DNA of 64,000 nt from contig JAGDYZ010000009.1 of assembly GCA_049116335.1 (NCBI GenBank), positions 1-64,000 of the forward strand. The letters run 5' to 3'. The notes beneath the pieces were generated by a model. That model had not been told where the DNA came from and ran no database searches. It saw only the letters and a list, made by a program, of their open reading frames with translations. Source of the stretch: CANMIH01 sp049116335. Its GTDB lineage: Bacteria; Pseudomonadota; Alphaproteobacteria; Rhodobacterales; Rhodobacteraceae. Each line of letters starts with the position of its first letter. The first letter of the stretch is position 1. The translations under genes and the position numbers were made by a program. Below are positions 24,683 through 32,756 of this stretch, piece after piece.

Positions 24683-25583
24683 TACGAGGTTTTGCGCGCA
24701 CCCAAGCCTCTGTTTTACGGATCACACAGTCAAACGCACCTCCGGGTGCCGAAACAGTCAACCAATGCGATCGATCCCAGACTTTGCTTTGGGAAACGTG
24801 TTCCAGCACGGCAAGCGCCCCTGTGCCACCAGCTGAGTGAGCAACCAAACCGTCCGCAGAAACCCAGGCCACATCTACTCCATCAGCCCGCTTTTGACCG
24901 ACCAACATGACAAGATACGCATCGGGCACATGAGGTAAATCCAGCGTCGACAGCGGCATCAGCTGTTGAGCCGCCGCCGCGACCGCCTGCCCCACGTGAG
25001 AAAGCGCCGCGCGATCGGTCATCGCGCACCCAAGGTCAGAAACCTCAGCCACAACATAGATCATCCCGGTATCAACGATTGTAAACCGCACCTTACGGCC
25101 CAAAACCTCAAGTCGACCACCAGCAGCAAGCACTTTGGGGGGCGCGGATTTCCAAGACACTTCGCCGTCACGCGACAACACCGCCAACTGCGGCCCCGCC
25201 GCGGTGTCAAACTGCATAGAGCGCTCGGACAATGGTTGCGGATCCTGATCTGCGAGCACAGCTGACGCCGCCATAACCATGGTCCCGGCCACCGGCGCGT
25301 ACCCAAATTGCGCTGCGACAACCAAACTCGCTCGGGCCTGTTCTGAAAACGAGGGATACAACAGGCAGGCATTTACGTCTTGGTGACCACGGGGCGGCTC
25401 TAAAAGAAAGCGGCGATAGTCATCATGATGCACACGCAGCTGACCCAACAGATCTGCCGGGGACTCGACCTGTAGGTCTGGCGCCCCCTGCGTCACCACG
25501 CGCAGAACATCCCCGCAAATTTCAACATCGGTCACCAGAGCCTGCATCACATATCTTTCTGTTGCTTTGTCGATCCGTTGCAT
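24654..25583 (-). CDS. Proline racemase family protein lacking both catalytic cysteines
   Basis: A 309-residue protein with the diaminopimelate epimerase/proline racemase fold: LLEPPRGHQDVNACLLYP near residue 60, FGYAPVAGTMVMAASAVLAD near residue 100, VDTGMIYVVAEVSDLG near residue 170, and AHSAGGTGALAVLEH near residue 250. Active proline or hydroxyproline racemases and dehydratases have Cys in the MCGHG-type loop and in the CGTG loop; here these positions appear to be Ala99 and Gly252, and the following His is Thr101. The protein is therefore probably a non-racemising paralogue, perhaps ligand-binding. The start at 25583 is uncertain; an ATG at 25547 is closer to family length. It lies between MerR (convergent) and mtnP (divergent) with no amino acid gene next to it. 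Confidence 0.68.
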   Translation of the reverse strand: MQRIDKATERYVMQALVTDVEICGDVLRVVTQGAPDLQVESPADLLGQLRVHHDDYRRFLLEPPRGHQDVNACLLYPSFSEQARASLVVAAQFGYAPVAGTMVMAASAVLADQDPQPLSERSMQFDTAAGPQLAVLSRDGEVSWKSAPPKVLAAGGRLEVLGRKVRFTIVDTGMIYVVAEVSDLGCAMTDRAALSHVGQAVAAAAQQLMPLSTLDLPHVPDAYLVMLVGQKRADGVDVAWVSADGLVAHSAGGTGALAVLEHVSQSKVWDRSHWLTVSAPGGAFDCVIRKTEAWVRAKPRIIQRHQLLA

Positions 25584-25657
25584 GCCTCACATCAGCACAC
25601 TTGTAATAAAGCGACACCCCGGCCAAAAGGGCCTCACAATAGGCATGGGAGCGTAGG

Positions 25658-26533
25658 ATGACTGAAACCATGATTGCCGTCATCGGCGGGTCGGGCATTT
25701 ATGACATTGATGGGTTGGATGAGGCGACCTGGGTGGATGTCGAAAGCCCATGGGGCACGCCGTCAGATCAAATCCTCACCGGTCGGCTTGGCGGCGTGAA
25801 AATGGCTTTTCTGCCGCGTCACGGGCGCGGCCATGTCCATTCGCCAACAACCGTTCCCTATCGCGCCAACATTGATGCGTTGAAACGTCTGGGGGTAACC
25901 GATGTGATCTCGGTTTCGGCCTGTGGCAGCTTTCGCGAGGAATACGCACCCGGAGATTTTGTGGTGGTTGATCAGTTCATCGATCGTACTTTCGCCCGTG
26001 AAAAATCCTTTTTCGGAACCGGCTGTGTGGCCCATGTCAGCGTCGCCCACCCCACCTGCCCGCGCCTCAGCGCGGCCTGTTTGACCGCCGCCACAGAGGC
26101 GGGCGTGAAAATCCACAACAGTGGAACCTACTTGGCTATGGAAGGCCCGCAATTCTCGACGCTGGCGGAATCCAAGATGTACCGCGAGCAATGGGGCGCA
26201 GACGTGATCGGCATGACCAATATGCCCGAGGCAAAATTGGCCCGCGAAGCTGAGCTGTGCTACGCCTCGATCGCCATGGTCACGGATTATGACAGCTGGC
26301 ATCCCGACCATGGCGAAGTGGAAATCAGCGATATCATCAAAACCTTGACCGGCAATGCCGAGAAGGGCCGTGCCATGATCGGGGGATTGCCTGCACTGCT
26401 GGGCGCCGAACGTGCCCCCTGCCCGCATGGATGTGACCGCGCGCTTGAATATGCAATCATGACCGCGCCCGAAAAACGGGACGCCGAATTGGTGTCAAAA
26501 CTGGACGCAGTAGCCCGTCGTATGCTGGCCTGA
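25658..26533 (+). CDS. mtnP: S-methyl-5'-thioadenosine phosphorylase
   Basis: MtnP cleaves 5'-methylthioadenosine with phosphate to adenine and methylthioribose 1-phosphate, salvaging by-products of polyamine and homoserine-lactone synthesis. The 291-residue protein shows GGSGIYDIDGL, LPRHGRGHVHSP with TVPYRANI, SACGSFREEYAPGDFVV, TYLAMEGPQFST and the purine-site GMTNMPEAKLAREAELCYAS. These belong to the MTAP branch rather than purine nucleoside phosphorylase: the TNMPEA element is diagnostic. apt, which reuses the adenine formed, is encoded 1.2 kb downstream on the same strand, though with other genes between. The ATG at 25658 follows a GGGAGCG-like site. Confidence 0.95.
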   Translation: MTETMIAVIGGSGIYDIDGLDEATWVDVESPWGTPSDQILTGRLGGVKMAFLPRHGRGHVHSPTTVPYRANIDALKRLGVTDVISVSACGSFREEYAPGDFVVVDQFIDRTFAREKSFFGTGCVAHVSVAHPTCPRLSAACLTAATEAGVKIHNSGTYLAMEGPQFSTLAESKMYREQWGADVIGMTNMPEAKLAREAELCYASIAMVTDYDSWHPDHGEVEISDIIKTLTGNAEKGRAMIGGLPALLGAERAPCPHGCDRALEYAIMTAPEKRDAELVSKLDAVARRMLA

Positions 26534-26624
26534 ATTTCTGCGCGCGCATCCCTGACGTATCGGTGCGCGCGCACCCTGCCAAAGGCAGTTGACAGAGCTT
26601 CAACGAGATGGCCTTGATCGCGCC

Positions 26625-27248
26625 ATGACATTTGAAACCTGGCTCGCCTTCTCGGCTGCATCCTTCGCCCTCCTCATCATTCCCGGTCCAACAATCCTGT
26701 TGGTGCTGTCTTACGCGCTCAGCCGGGGGCGCTCTGTCGCCGTGGCCTCTGCTGCGGGTGTGGCCACGGGGGATTTTATCGCCATGAGCCTGTCACTTGC
26801 GGGCCTCGGCGCTTTGGTTGCGACATCGGCGGTCTTGTTCACAATCCTGAAATGGGTGGGGGCGGTTTATCTGGTCTGGCTTGGGTTCAAAATGATCCGC
26901 TCTGCGCGCAGCGATGGGTTGGTGATCCCGGATGCAACGGGTTCAACACGAGGCGTGTTTTGGCACAATGCGGCTGTGACCGCGCTAAACCCAAAAAGCA
27001 TCGCCTTTTTTATCGCCTTTGTGCCGCAGTTCATCACACCTGAAAGCGCGCTTCTGCCCCAGTTTGCGATCATGATCGCAACCTTTGTTGGGTTGGCGGT
27101 GCTCAATGCGATGGCCTATGCGCTGGCGGCGGATCGTCTGAGACAGATCATCAAACGCCCTTCTTTGTTGACGTGGATCACACGGTGCGGAGGCGCAACT
27201 TTGATCGGCATGGGGATCTTGACCGCGAGCCTGCGCCGCGCCGCCTGA
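26625..27248 (+). CDS. LysE family translocator
   Basis: A 207-residue inner-membrane exporter of the LysE/RhtB superfamily, which effluxes amino acids or their derivatives. Six hydrophobic segments are visible, starting with FSAASFALLIIPGPTILLVL containing the conserved IPGP motif, then AGVATGDFIAMSLSLAGLGA, WVGAVYLVWLGFKMIRSA, and FWHNAAVTALNPKSIAFFIA with the NPK signature, and two near the C-terminus. ATG at 26625 gives the usual family length; the in-frame TTG at 26589 is not favoured. It follows mtnP by 91 bases. The export substrate cannot be predicted. Confidence 0.9.
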   Translation: MTFETWLAFSAASFALLIIPGPTILLVLSYALSRGRSVAVASAAGVATGDFIAMSLSLAGLGALVATSAVLFTILKWVGAVYLVWLGFKMIRSARSDGLVIPDATGSTRGVFWHNAAVTALNPKSIAFFIAFVPQFITPESALLPQFAIMIATFVGLAVLNAMAYALAADRLRQIIKRPSLLTWITRCGGATLIGMGILTASLRRAA

Positions 27249-27280
27249 CCGACACCGGGCCGCCTGTCAAAAATGTTGGA

Positions 27281-27451
27281 TCAGCTGTGCTTTTTCAGGA
27301 AGTCGCGGATAAACAGACGTACCTCCCGAGAGGCTGAGCTATCCAACTCTTTGCAAATGCTAATAAAAGCGTCACGATCCTCGCGATCGAGCCGCAGGAC
27401 GAGCTGTGCGTCTTTTCCCTTGGGCTTCTTCTTTTTCTCGTCCTTGCTCAA
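27281..27451 (-). CDS. Small ribbon-helix-helix-like protein (56 residues)
   Basis: The frame is open far upstream, but the protein-like part is the last 56 codons. They read from a TTG at 27451 (SKDEKKKKPKGKDAQ) and continue LVLRLDREDRDAFISICKEL then SASREVRLFIRDFLKKH, a lysine-rich N-terminal tail followed by a strand and two helices as in Arc-type DNA-binding proteins. A GGGGTG-like site lies a few bases before the TTG. An inverted repeat 60-80 bases upstream (27511-27530) could be its operator. TTG as start is inferred from family-like length; an upstream start cannot be excluded. The role may be gene regulation, with unknown target. Confidence 0.6.
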   Translation of the reverse strand: MSKDEKKKKPKGKDAQLVLRLDREDRDAFISICKELDSSASREVRLFIRDFLKKHS

Positions 27452-27510
27452 GGCACACCCCAGTCTCTTGCACTTCCCGCACAAACAACGTATATACAAC
27501 GCATAGTGAT

Positions 27511-27530
27511 TTAACAGCACACTGCTGTAA
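27511..27530. promoter_or_regulatory. Inverted repeat upstream of the small RHH gene
   Basis: ACAGCA at 27514-27519 and TGCTGT at 27523-27528 flank CAC, and the outer TT/AA bases also pair after skipping one base. The minus-strand sequence TATATA at 27491-27496 could be a -10 for the small RHH gene, which would place the repeat near the -35 region. It is a candidate operator for autoregulation. Confidence 0.4.
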
Positions 27531-27733
27531 AACGAGGTATATGTGATGCATTTGCACTTTGCAAAGACACTATTCGTGCAGGACCAACTTAACTGGAATC
27601 GTCCCCACCTGAATTGGGTTGCCAAAAAACTCTACGGATTCGGGCGAAAACGCCGCTGATCGGCTTTGGGGCTTGAATGACACGCCGCGCTCGGACAGTA
27701 GAGAGCCGCAATGTCAGCTTAGAGGCCCCAAGC

Positions 27734-28273
27734 ATGGTAGATCAGACTCAGGTCAAGGATTACATCCGCACAATCGTGGACTTTCCCCATGAAGGCATCC
27801 TGTTTCGAGATGTCACCACCCTGTTTGCGGATCCCCGCGGGTTTCGTATGGCGATTGACCAACTGCTGCATCCCTATGCGGGTGTGCGATTTGACAAAGT
27901 CGTCGGGTTGGAAGCGCGCGGGTTCATCCTTGGCGGTGCGATTGCACACCAGCTTTCCGCAGGTTTCGTTCCAATCCGCAAAAAGGGCAAACTGCCCGGC
28001 GCGGTGATCTCAGAAGAATACAAACTTGAATACGGCGAGGCGATTGTCGAAATCCACGACGACGCCATCAAACCCGGTGAAAAGGTTTTGGTTGTTGATG
28101 ACCTTCTCGCCACAGGCGGGACGGCGGAAGCCGGGATCAAACTGATCAACCGCTTGGGCGGCGAGATCATCGGCTGCGCCTTTATCGTCGATCTCCCCGA
28201 GCTTGGCGGCCGGAAGAAGCTTGAGGCCATGGGTATGGATGTCCATGTGCTCTGCGACTTCGAAGGGCTCTGA
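27734..28273 (+). CDS. apt: Adenine phosphoribosyltransferase
   Basis: Apt converts adenine plus PRPP to AMP and pyrophosphate, a purine salvage reaction. The 179-residue protein has the expected size and motifs: IVDFPHEGILFRDVTTL, the flexible loop RKKGKLPGAVISEEYKLEYG, and the PRPP-binding signature KVLVVDDLLATGGTAEA. ATG at 27734 is preceded by AGAGG and gives family length; the upstream extension to 27677 is not supported. Together with mtnP on the same strand it recycles adenine released from methylthioadenosine. A bidirectional terminator follows. Confidence 0.96.
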   Translation: MVDQTQVKDYIRTIVDFPHEGILFRDVTTLFADPRGFRMAIDQLLHPYAGVRFDKVVGLEARGFILGGAIAHQLSAGFVPIRKKGKLPGAVISEEYKLEYGEAIVEIHDDAIKPGEKVLVVDDLLATGGTAEAGIKLINRLGGEIIGCAFIVDLPELGGRKKLEAMGMDVHVLCDFEGL

Positions 28274-28294
28274 TGCAGAGCCACGAGGCGTAAG

Positions 28295-28323
28295 AAAAAA
28301 GGAAGCCACTGGGCTTCCTTTTG
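28295..28323. terminator. Bidirectional terminator between apt and phaZ
   Basis: AAAAAAGGAAGCC at 28295-28307 faces GGCTTCCTTTT across a short loop. The A-run and T-run on both sides let it terminate apt rightward and phaZ leftward. The two genes converge here. Confidence 0.88.
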
Positions 28324-28340
28324 CGTTCTTGGGAGAGATC

Positions 28341-29618
28341 TTACTCAGCTGCGGCTTTGGCCTTGCTGCGCTTCTTCGCCTTTGGCTTCGCCGCATTTGA
28401 ATCGATGAATTCCAAGACCAATGGGCGAATATTGTTGCGCCAGCTTTTGCCTGCAAAGATCCCATAGTGCCCCGCACCGGGCTCAACATGGCTTGCCTTC
28501 TTCGCATCCGGCAACCCAGTCAACAGATCAAGCGCCGCCACACATTGGCCCGGCGCTGAAATATCATCTTTAGCTCCCTCCACCGTTTTCACGGCAACCT
28601 TGGTGATGGCCGCGATATCCACCTTGTGACCATTGACCACAAATTCGTTTTTGGCGATTTCACGGTTTTTGAAGACACGCTCTACGGTCGACAGATAGAA
28701 TTCGGCGGGCATGTCCATAACTGCCAGATATTCATCATAAAAACGGTTGTGCGCATCGTGGTCAGAGGCCTCGCCCCGACACACCCGCATGATCTGATCA
28801 CGGAAGGCTTTGCCATGGCGATCAGCATTCATTGACATAAACGACGTTAGCTGGAGCAGGCCCGGATAGACCATTCGGCCCACCCCTTTGTATTTGAACC
28901 CGACACGTTGGATCGCGGTCTCTTCCAACTGGCCCATGGTCACGCGATGGCCAAAATCGGTCACTTCGGTGGGTGCTGCTGCGGGATCAACCGGCCCGCC
29001 GATCAGGGTCAGCGTGCGCGGCTGGGCCTCGGGGTCCAGTTCTGCCAGATAAGCGGTGGCCGCCAGTGTGAGCGGTACAGGCTGGCACACAGCAATCACA
29101 TGCGTGTCCGGCCCAAGCTCGCGCATGAATTCCATCAGATAAAGGGTATAATCCTCAACGTCGAACTTGCCCGCAGAGACAGGAATATCGCGCGCATTGT
29201 GCCAATCGGTAACATAGACTTCGCAATTTACGATGAGGGATTTCACCGTCGAGCGCAGCAACGTGGCGTAGTGCCCTGACATCGGAGCAACCAGCAAAAT
29301 CTTACGCGGTTGTTCCTCACGGCCCGCTACATTGAAGTGGATCAGATCTCCAAACGGCTTTTCAACAACGGTTTCTACGTGCACCAGATGATCTTTGCCA
29401 TCATCACAGGTGAAGGTGCGGATGCCCCAATCCGGTTTGACGACCATACGCTCAAATGCCCGCTCGGTCACTTCGCCCCAGGCCGCGGTCCATTCCAACA
29501 TCGGATTGGGAACCGCTGCAAACATGGGGTATGACGCCATGGTCCGCGCAGTAGCGCCCAACCATTGGTTGGTGTTGCGCATCGTTTCCATCAAATCATA
29601 CGTCGCCATATAGCGCAT
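28341..29618 (-). CDS. phaZ: Intracellular polyhydroxyalkanoate depolymerase
   Basis: PhaZ mobilises stored polyhydroxybutyrate granules to hydroxybutyrate units. This 425-residue protein is of the intracellular short-chain-length type: the nucleophile is a cysteine in a lipase-like box, IAVCQPVP (Cys178), with PMSGHYATLLRST upstream at the oxyanion region, YVTDWHNARDIP, and a C-terminal histidine stretch HVEPGAGHYGIFAG. A lysine/alanine tail (AAKPKAKKRSKAKAA) follows, which may help bind granules or DNA. A GAGGAG site precedes the ATG. It is divergent from phaC; the 136-base gap contains one PhaR-type operator that could serve both genes. Confidence 0.95.
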   Translation of the reverse strand: MRYMATYDLMETMRNTNQWLGATARTMASYPMFAAVPNPMLEWTAAWGEVTERAFERMVVKPDWGIRTFTCDDGKDHLVHVETVVEKPFGDLIHFNVAGREEQPRKILLVAPMSGHYATLLRSTVKSLIVNCEVYVTDWHNARDIPVSAGKFDVEDYTLYLMEFMRELGPDTHVIAVCQPVPLTLAATAYLAELDPEAQPRTLTLIGGPVDPAAAPTEVTDFGHRVTMGQLEETAIQRVGFKYKGVGRMVYPGLLQLTSFMSMNADRHGKAFRDQIMRVCRGEASDHDAHNRFYDEYLAVMDMPAEFYLSTVERVFKNREIAKNEFVVNGHKVDIAAITKVAVKTVEGAKDDISAPGQCVAALDLLTGLPDAKKASHVEPGAGHYGIFAGKSWRNNIRPLVLEFIDSNAAKPKAKKRSKAKAAAE

Positions 29619-29719
29619 TGGGTACCACTCCTCAAACGTTGTGGGGATTTGCGCACAGTCCTACGCAAAGTGCCCCGAGCCAATTCGTCGCTTTGCCGCA
29701 AAGGCAAGCAAACGTTATG

Positions 29720-29730
29720 CTGCATAGCAG
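29720..29730. promoter_or_regulatory. Candidate PhaR operator between phaZ and phaC
   Basis: CTGCATAGCAG is an exact CTGC-N3-GCAG palindrome, the motif reported for PhaR in Rhodobacter. It ends 24 bases before the phaC ATG and lies 102 bases from the phaZ start, where it could repress either gene. The match to the published motif is recalled, not searched. Confidence 0.65.
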
Positions 29731-29754
29731 AAAGAGTAGGGGGAATTGGTTACG

Positions 29755-31557
29755 ATGACAACAAACGACGTTGACGCAGGCGAGAGCCGCGCCCGTTTGG
29801 AAGAAAATATTCAACGAATTGAAGATCTTTCTCAACGTTTGGTGGCCTCGCTTACAAATCGCAAGCACACACCTCCAGCCCTGAATGGCCCCGAAACGGC
29901 GCTTTACGCCAAAGCAGGACAGGCCTATTGGCAGGAAATGGTTCAGAATCCTGCCAAGCTTATTGAGCATCAGGTGCAGTACTGGGGCAAAACCATGCAA
30001 CATTTTGCCGATGCCCAGCAGGCATTGGCGCGTGGTCAGCTCAAAGCCCCTGAAAACCCCGGGCGCAAAGACAAACGGTTTGCCAATCCGCTGTGGGACA
30101 CACACCCCTATTTCAACTTTATCAAACAGCAGTATCTGATCAACGCCGACACCGTTCTACAAGCGGTTGAAAACATTGAAGACCTTGATGATCTGGAAAA
30201 GCAACGACTGCGGTTCTTTGCCGGTCAGATCACCAATATGTTTTCACCGACCAACTTTCTCGCCACCAATCCCGACGCTTTGGAAAAAGCCGTCGCCACA
30301 GAAGGCGAAAGTCTTGTTCTGGGTCTGGAAAATCTGGTCAGCGATCTGGAAGCCAATAACGGCGAGCTGATTGTGCGGCTTGCGGATGAAAGCGCCTTTG
30401 AGATTGGCGGCAATATCGCCACGGCCAAAGGTGACGTTGTGTATCGCAACCGGATGATGGAGTTGATCCAATACAGCCCCACCACCGAAACGGTACACGA
30501 AACCCCAATTGTGTTGTTCCCCCCTTGGATCAACAAGTTTTATATTCTTGATCTTAAAGAGAAAAACAGCCTGATCCGTTGGATCACCGATCAGGGTTAT
30601 ACGCTTTTTGTGGTCAGCTGGATCAATCCGGATCACAGCTATGGAGACATTGGTCTCGAGGAATACATCGAAGAAGGCTATTTGACAGCGATGAACATCG
30701 CGCGTGAGATCTGTGACACCAAACAGGTTAATGCCATCGGATATTGCATCGCAGGGACCACGCTCTCTCTCACGCTGGCGCTGCTGAAAAAGCGCGGTGA
30801 AAAGCTTATTAAATCCGCGACCTTCTTCACCGCATTGACCGATTTCTCAGACCAGGGCGAATTCACTCCGTTCCTCCAGAATGATTTCGTCGACGGCATC
30901 GAAGAGGAAATCGATCAAGAAGGCATCCTGCCCTCTTTCATCATGGCCCGAACCTTTTCCTTCCTGCGGTCCAATGATCTGATCTACGGGCCTGCCATCA
31001 AATCTTACATGATGGGGGAAACGCCGCCTGCCTTTGATCTGCTCTATTGGAATGGCGATGGCGCAAACCTGCCGGGTAAAATGACCAAACAGTACCTGCG
31101 CGGGCTCTGCCAGAGAAATGAGTTCTCGGAAGGCACATTCGAGATCCTCGGCGAGACACTTGGCGTCAAAGATGTCGATGTGCCCGTCATGTCGATTGCA
31201 ACCGAAACCGATCACATCGCCGCTGCGCGCGATGTGTATCGCGGTGTGCAGAAAATGGGATCACGGTCCAAGACCTTTGTGCTGGGGCAGTCCGGCCATA
31301 TTGCCGGGATTGTAAACCCGCCCAGCAAAAACAAATACGGCCATTTCACCAACAGCGACCTGAGCGGTGACTTTGACAGCTGGCGCTCTGACGCCGAACA
31401 TCATGCAGGATCCTGGTGGCCGCTTTGGGAGGCATGGCTCAAGAAGCGGTCCGGCAAGAAAGTCCCGGCGCGAACACCCGGTGATTCAAAGTATCCCTCC
31501 CTGACCCCTGCCCCTGGCACCTATGTTCGACTGAAAGCAGCAAAACAAAATCAATAA
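29755..31557 (+). CDS. phaC: Class I poly(3-hydroxyalkanoate) synthase
   Basis: PhaC polymerises (R)-3-hydroxybutyryl-CoA into PHB at the granule surface. The 600-residue protein has the class I layout: a variable N-terminal domain (residues ~1-200, including KRFANPLWDTHPYFNFIKQQ), then an alpha/beta hydrolase domain with the lipase-like box IGYCIAGTT, nucleophile Cys331, the Asp in ATETDHIA and the His in GQSGHIAGIVNPP. The tryptophan-rich PPWINKFYILDL and HHAGSWWPLWEAW segments are conserved. ATG at 29755 is chosen because AGGGGGAA ends nine bases before it; a TTG at 29746 overlaps that site. It is followed by the phasin gene. Confidence 0.97.
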   Translation: MTTNDVDAGESRARLEENIQRIEDLSQRLVASLTNRKHTPPALNGPETALYAKAGQAYWQEMVQNPAKLIEHQVQYWGKTMQHFADAQQALARGQLKAPENPGRKDKRFANPLWDTHPYFNFIKQQYLINADTVLQAVENIEDLDDLEKQRLRFFAGQITNMFSPTNFLATNPDALEKAVATEGESLVLGLENLVSDLEANNGELIVRLADESAFEIGGNIATAKGDVVYRNRMMELIQYSPTTETVHETPIVLFPPWINKFYILDLKEKNSLIRWITDQGYTLFVVSWINPDHSYGDIGLEEYIEEGYLTAMNIAREICDTKQVNAIGYCIAGTTLSLTLALLKKRGEKLIKSATFFTALTDFSDQGEFTPFLQNDFVDGIEEEIDQEGILPSFIMARTFSFLRSNDLIYGPAIKSYMMGETPPAFDLLYWNGDGANLPGKMTKQYLRGLCQRNEFSEGTFEILGETLGVKDVDVPVMSIATETDHIAAARDVYRGVQKMGSRSKTFVLGQSGHIAGIVNPPSKNKYGHFTNSDLSGDFDSWRSDAEHHAGSWWPLWEAWLKKRSGKKVPARTPGDSKYPSLTPAPGTYVRLKAAKQNQ

Positions 31558-31572
31558 GTTAGATATTTTATG

Positions 31573-31611
31573 CTGCGTCGCAGAAATTTCACTTGAAATG
31601 CTGCGTCGCAG
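31573..31611. promoter_or_regulatory. Two candidate PhaR operators upstream of phaP
   Basis: CTGCGTCGCAG occurs identically at 31573-31583 and 31601-31611, 28 bases apart; the second extends to a perfect 15-bp palindrome (TGCTGCGTCGCAGCA). Both fit CTGC-N3-GCAG. They lie 70-110 bases before the phaP ATG, in the promoter region, as expected for a repressor released when PHB granules form. Confidence 0.75.
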
Positions 31612-31680
31612 CATTCATATTGATATCAACCGCAGGACACCGGGGCGGGCCCGGAACCACGGAACAGAGGATTAGTACAA

Positions 31681-32121
31681 ATGGCTCAGACACAAGATTT
31701 TACCGCCATGATGAAAGACATGATGGGTGCATTTCCGGTCGACACCAAAGGCATGGAAGACGCGTTCAAGACCACAGCCTCGATGAGCGAAAAGCTGACT
31801 GCTGTTGCTCTGGAAGCCGCTGAGAAGTCCTCCGAGCTGTCGTCGCAGTGGACCAAAGAGACCCTGACCAAGCTGTCGGACATGTCGAAAGCCAAAGCTG
31901 AGCCCGCCGATTACGCAAAAGCCATGACCGATTTCGCATCGGCGCAGGCCGAAGTTGCTGCTGAAAACATGGCGGCCTTCGCTGAGATTGCGAAAAAAGT
32001 TCAGATGGACACCGTTGAGCTGATGATGGCTGCCGGTAAAGACATCCAGGAAGACGCGTCGGCCGCTGTGAAAAAGGCAACTGACGACCTGACAGCTGCG
32101 GCGAAAAAAGCCGGTGCATAA
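31681..32121 (+). CDS. phaP: Phasin family protein (PHB granule coat)
   Basis: A 146-residue phasin, the small amphipathic protein that coats PHB granules and controls their number and size. It is almost entirely helical and rich in Ala, Glu and Lys: MMKDMMGAFPVDTKGMEDAF, SEKLTAVALEAAEKSSELSS, EVAAENMAAFAEIAKKVQMD, ending in KKATDDLTAAAKKAGA. There is no signal peptide. It has its own promoter with two PhaR-type sites and its own terminator, so it is probably transcribed separately from phaC and derepressed when polymer accumulates. The regulator phaR that normally follows it is absent here. Confidence 0.93.
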   Translation: MAQTQDFTAMMKDMMGAFPVDTKGMEDAFKTTASMSEKLTAVALEAAEKSSELSSQWTKETLTKLSDMSKAKAEPADYAKAMTDFASAQAEVAAENMAAFAEIAKKVQMDTVELMMAAGKDIQEDASAAVKKATDDLTAAAKKAGA

Positions 32122-32183
32122 GATCAGCTTCGGCTGAACCGGACTGTTGCGCCCTCTCCTCCCAACTTCGGCGCAATGTCCTA

Positions 32184-32217
32184 GGGCGGGTTCCACTGGA
32201 ACCCGCCCTTCTTGTTT
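32184..32217 (+). terminator. Terminator after phaP
   Basis: GGGCGGGTTCC, a three-base loop ACT, and GGAACCCGCCC followed by TTCTTGTTT. The 11-bp GC-rich stem is perfect. It lies 62 bases after the phaP stop. Confidence 0.88.
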
Positions 32218-32333
32218 CCAAAGCTCGGCGGCCTTGCTGAGGTAAGGAAAGTCTGACCAACAATCCTGCCATTTTGCGCGCGGTCGCGTTTCAGGGTGTA
32301 CTGAGGGTGTCTTTCATCAGCCCCGAGGGCGCT

Positions 32334-32687
32334 ATGCGACACCTGATTTCGACCCTGACCCTGATCATCGGCCTGGCCTGTCCCGCTCACGCACAGGACA
32401 CCCTGCGCTGGTCCGGTCTGGATGCAGACACGCGTGACACCTTGATGCGACAAATCGCGGAAAGCGACTTTGACCTACAGGGCATGCGCGCGCTTTCTGT
32501 GACCACCGGCACCTGCCCCGCCGAGTGCAGCTTACTCCGCGCGGCCTGCGCCTGCCCAAAGCTCAGCGACACCTGCCCGGATGCGTCCCGCCCCAGTGAC
32601 AAAGGCGCACTGTGCCTCTCACCCGTGGAAGGGATTTTGCTAAACCTAGAGGATGGCAGAACCAGTCCAGCGCTGTCTTTGCCCTGA
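32334..32687 (+). CDS. Small secreted cysteine-rich hypothetical protein
   Basis: A 117-residue precursor. The first 20 residues (MRHLISTLTLIIGLACPAHA) form a Sec signal peptide with an AHA cleavage site. The mature part contains six cysteines (GTCPAEC, AACACPKL, DTCPDAS, ALCLS) that could form three disulfides in the periplasm, after a helical stretch RDTLMRQIAESDFDL. No known family is recognised. It is an isolated gene between phaP and the scoAB terminator. The frame is open to 32274, but the signal peptide fixes the ATG at 32334. Periplasmic location is inferred from the signal peptide alone. Confidence 0.68.
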   Translation: MRHLISTLTLIIGLACPAHAQDTLRWSGLDADTRDTLMRQIAESDFDLQGMRALSVTTGTCPAECSLLRAACACPKLSDTCPDASRPSDKGALCLSPVEGILLNLEDGRTSPALSLP

Positions 32688-32702
32688 CCCATTTGGCCTG
32701 AC

Positions 32703-32730
32703 AAAAAAGGCCGCTGCACAAGCAACGGCC
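32703..32730 (-). terminator. Terminator after scoAB
   Basis: On the minus strand GGCCGTTGC and GCAGCGGCC form a nine-pair stem with one G-U pair, followed by six T residues. It lies 27 bases after the scoB stop. Confidence 0.85.
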
Positions 32731-32756
32731 CCTTTCGACTTTAAGCGTTCAGAAAA

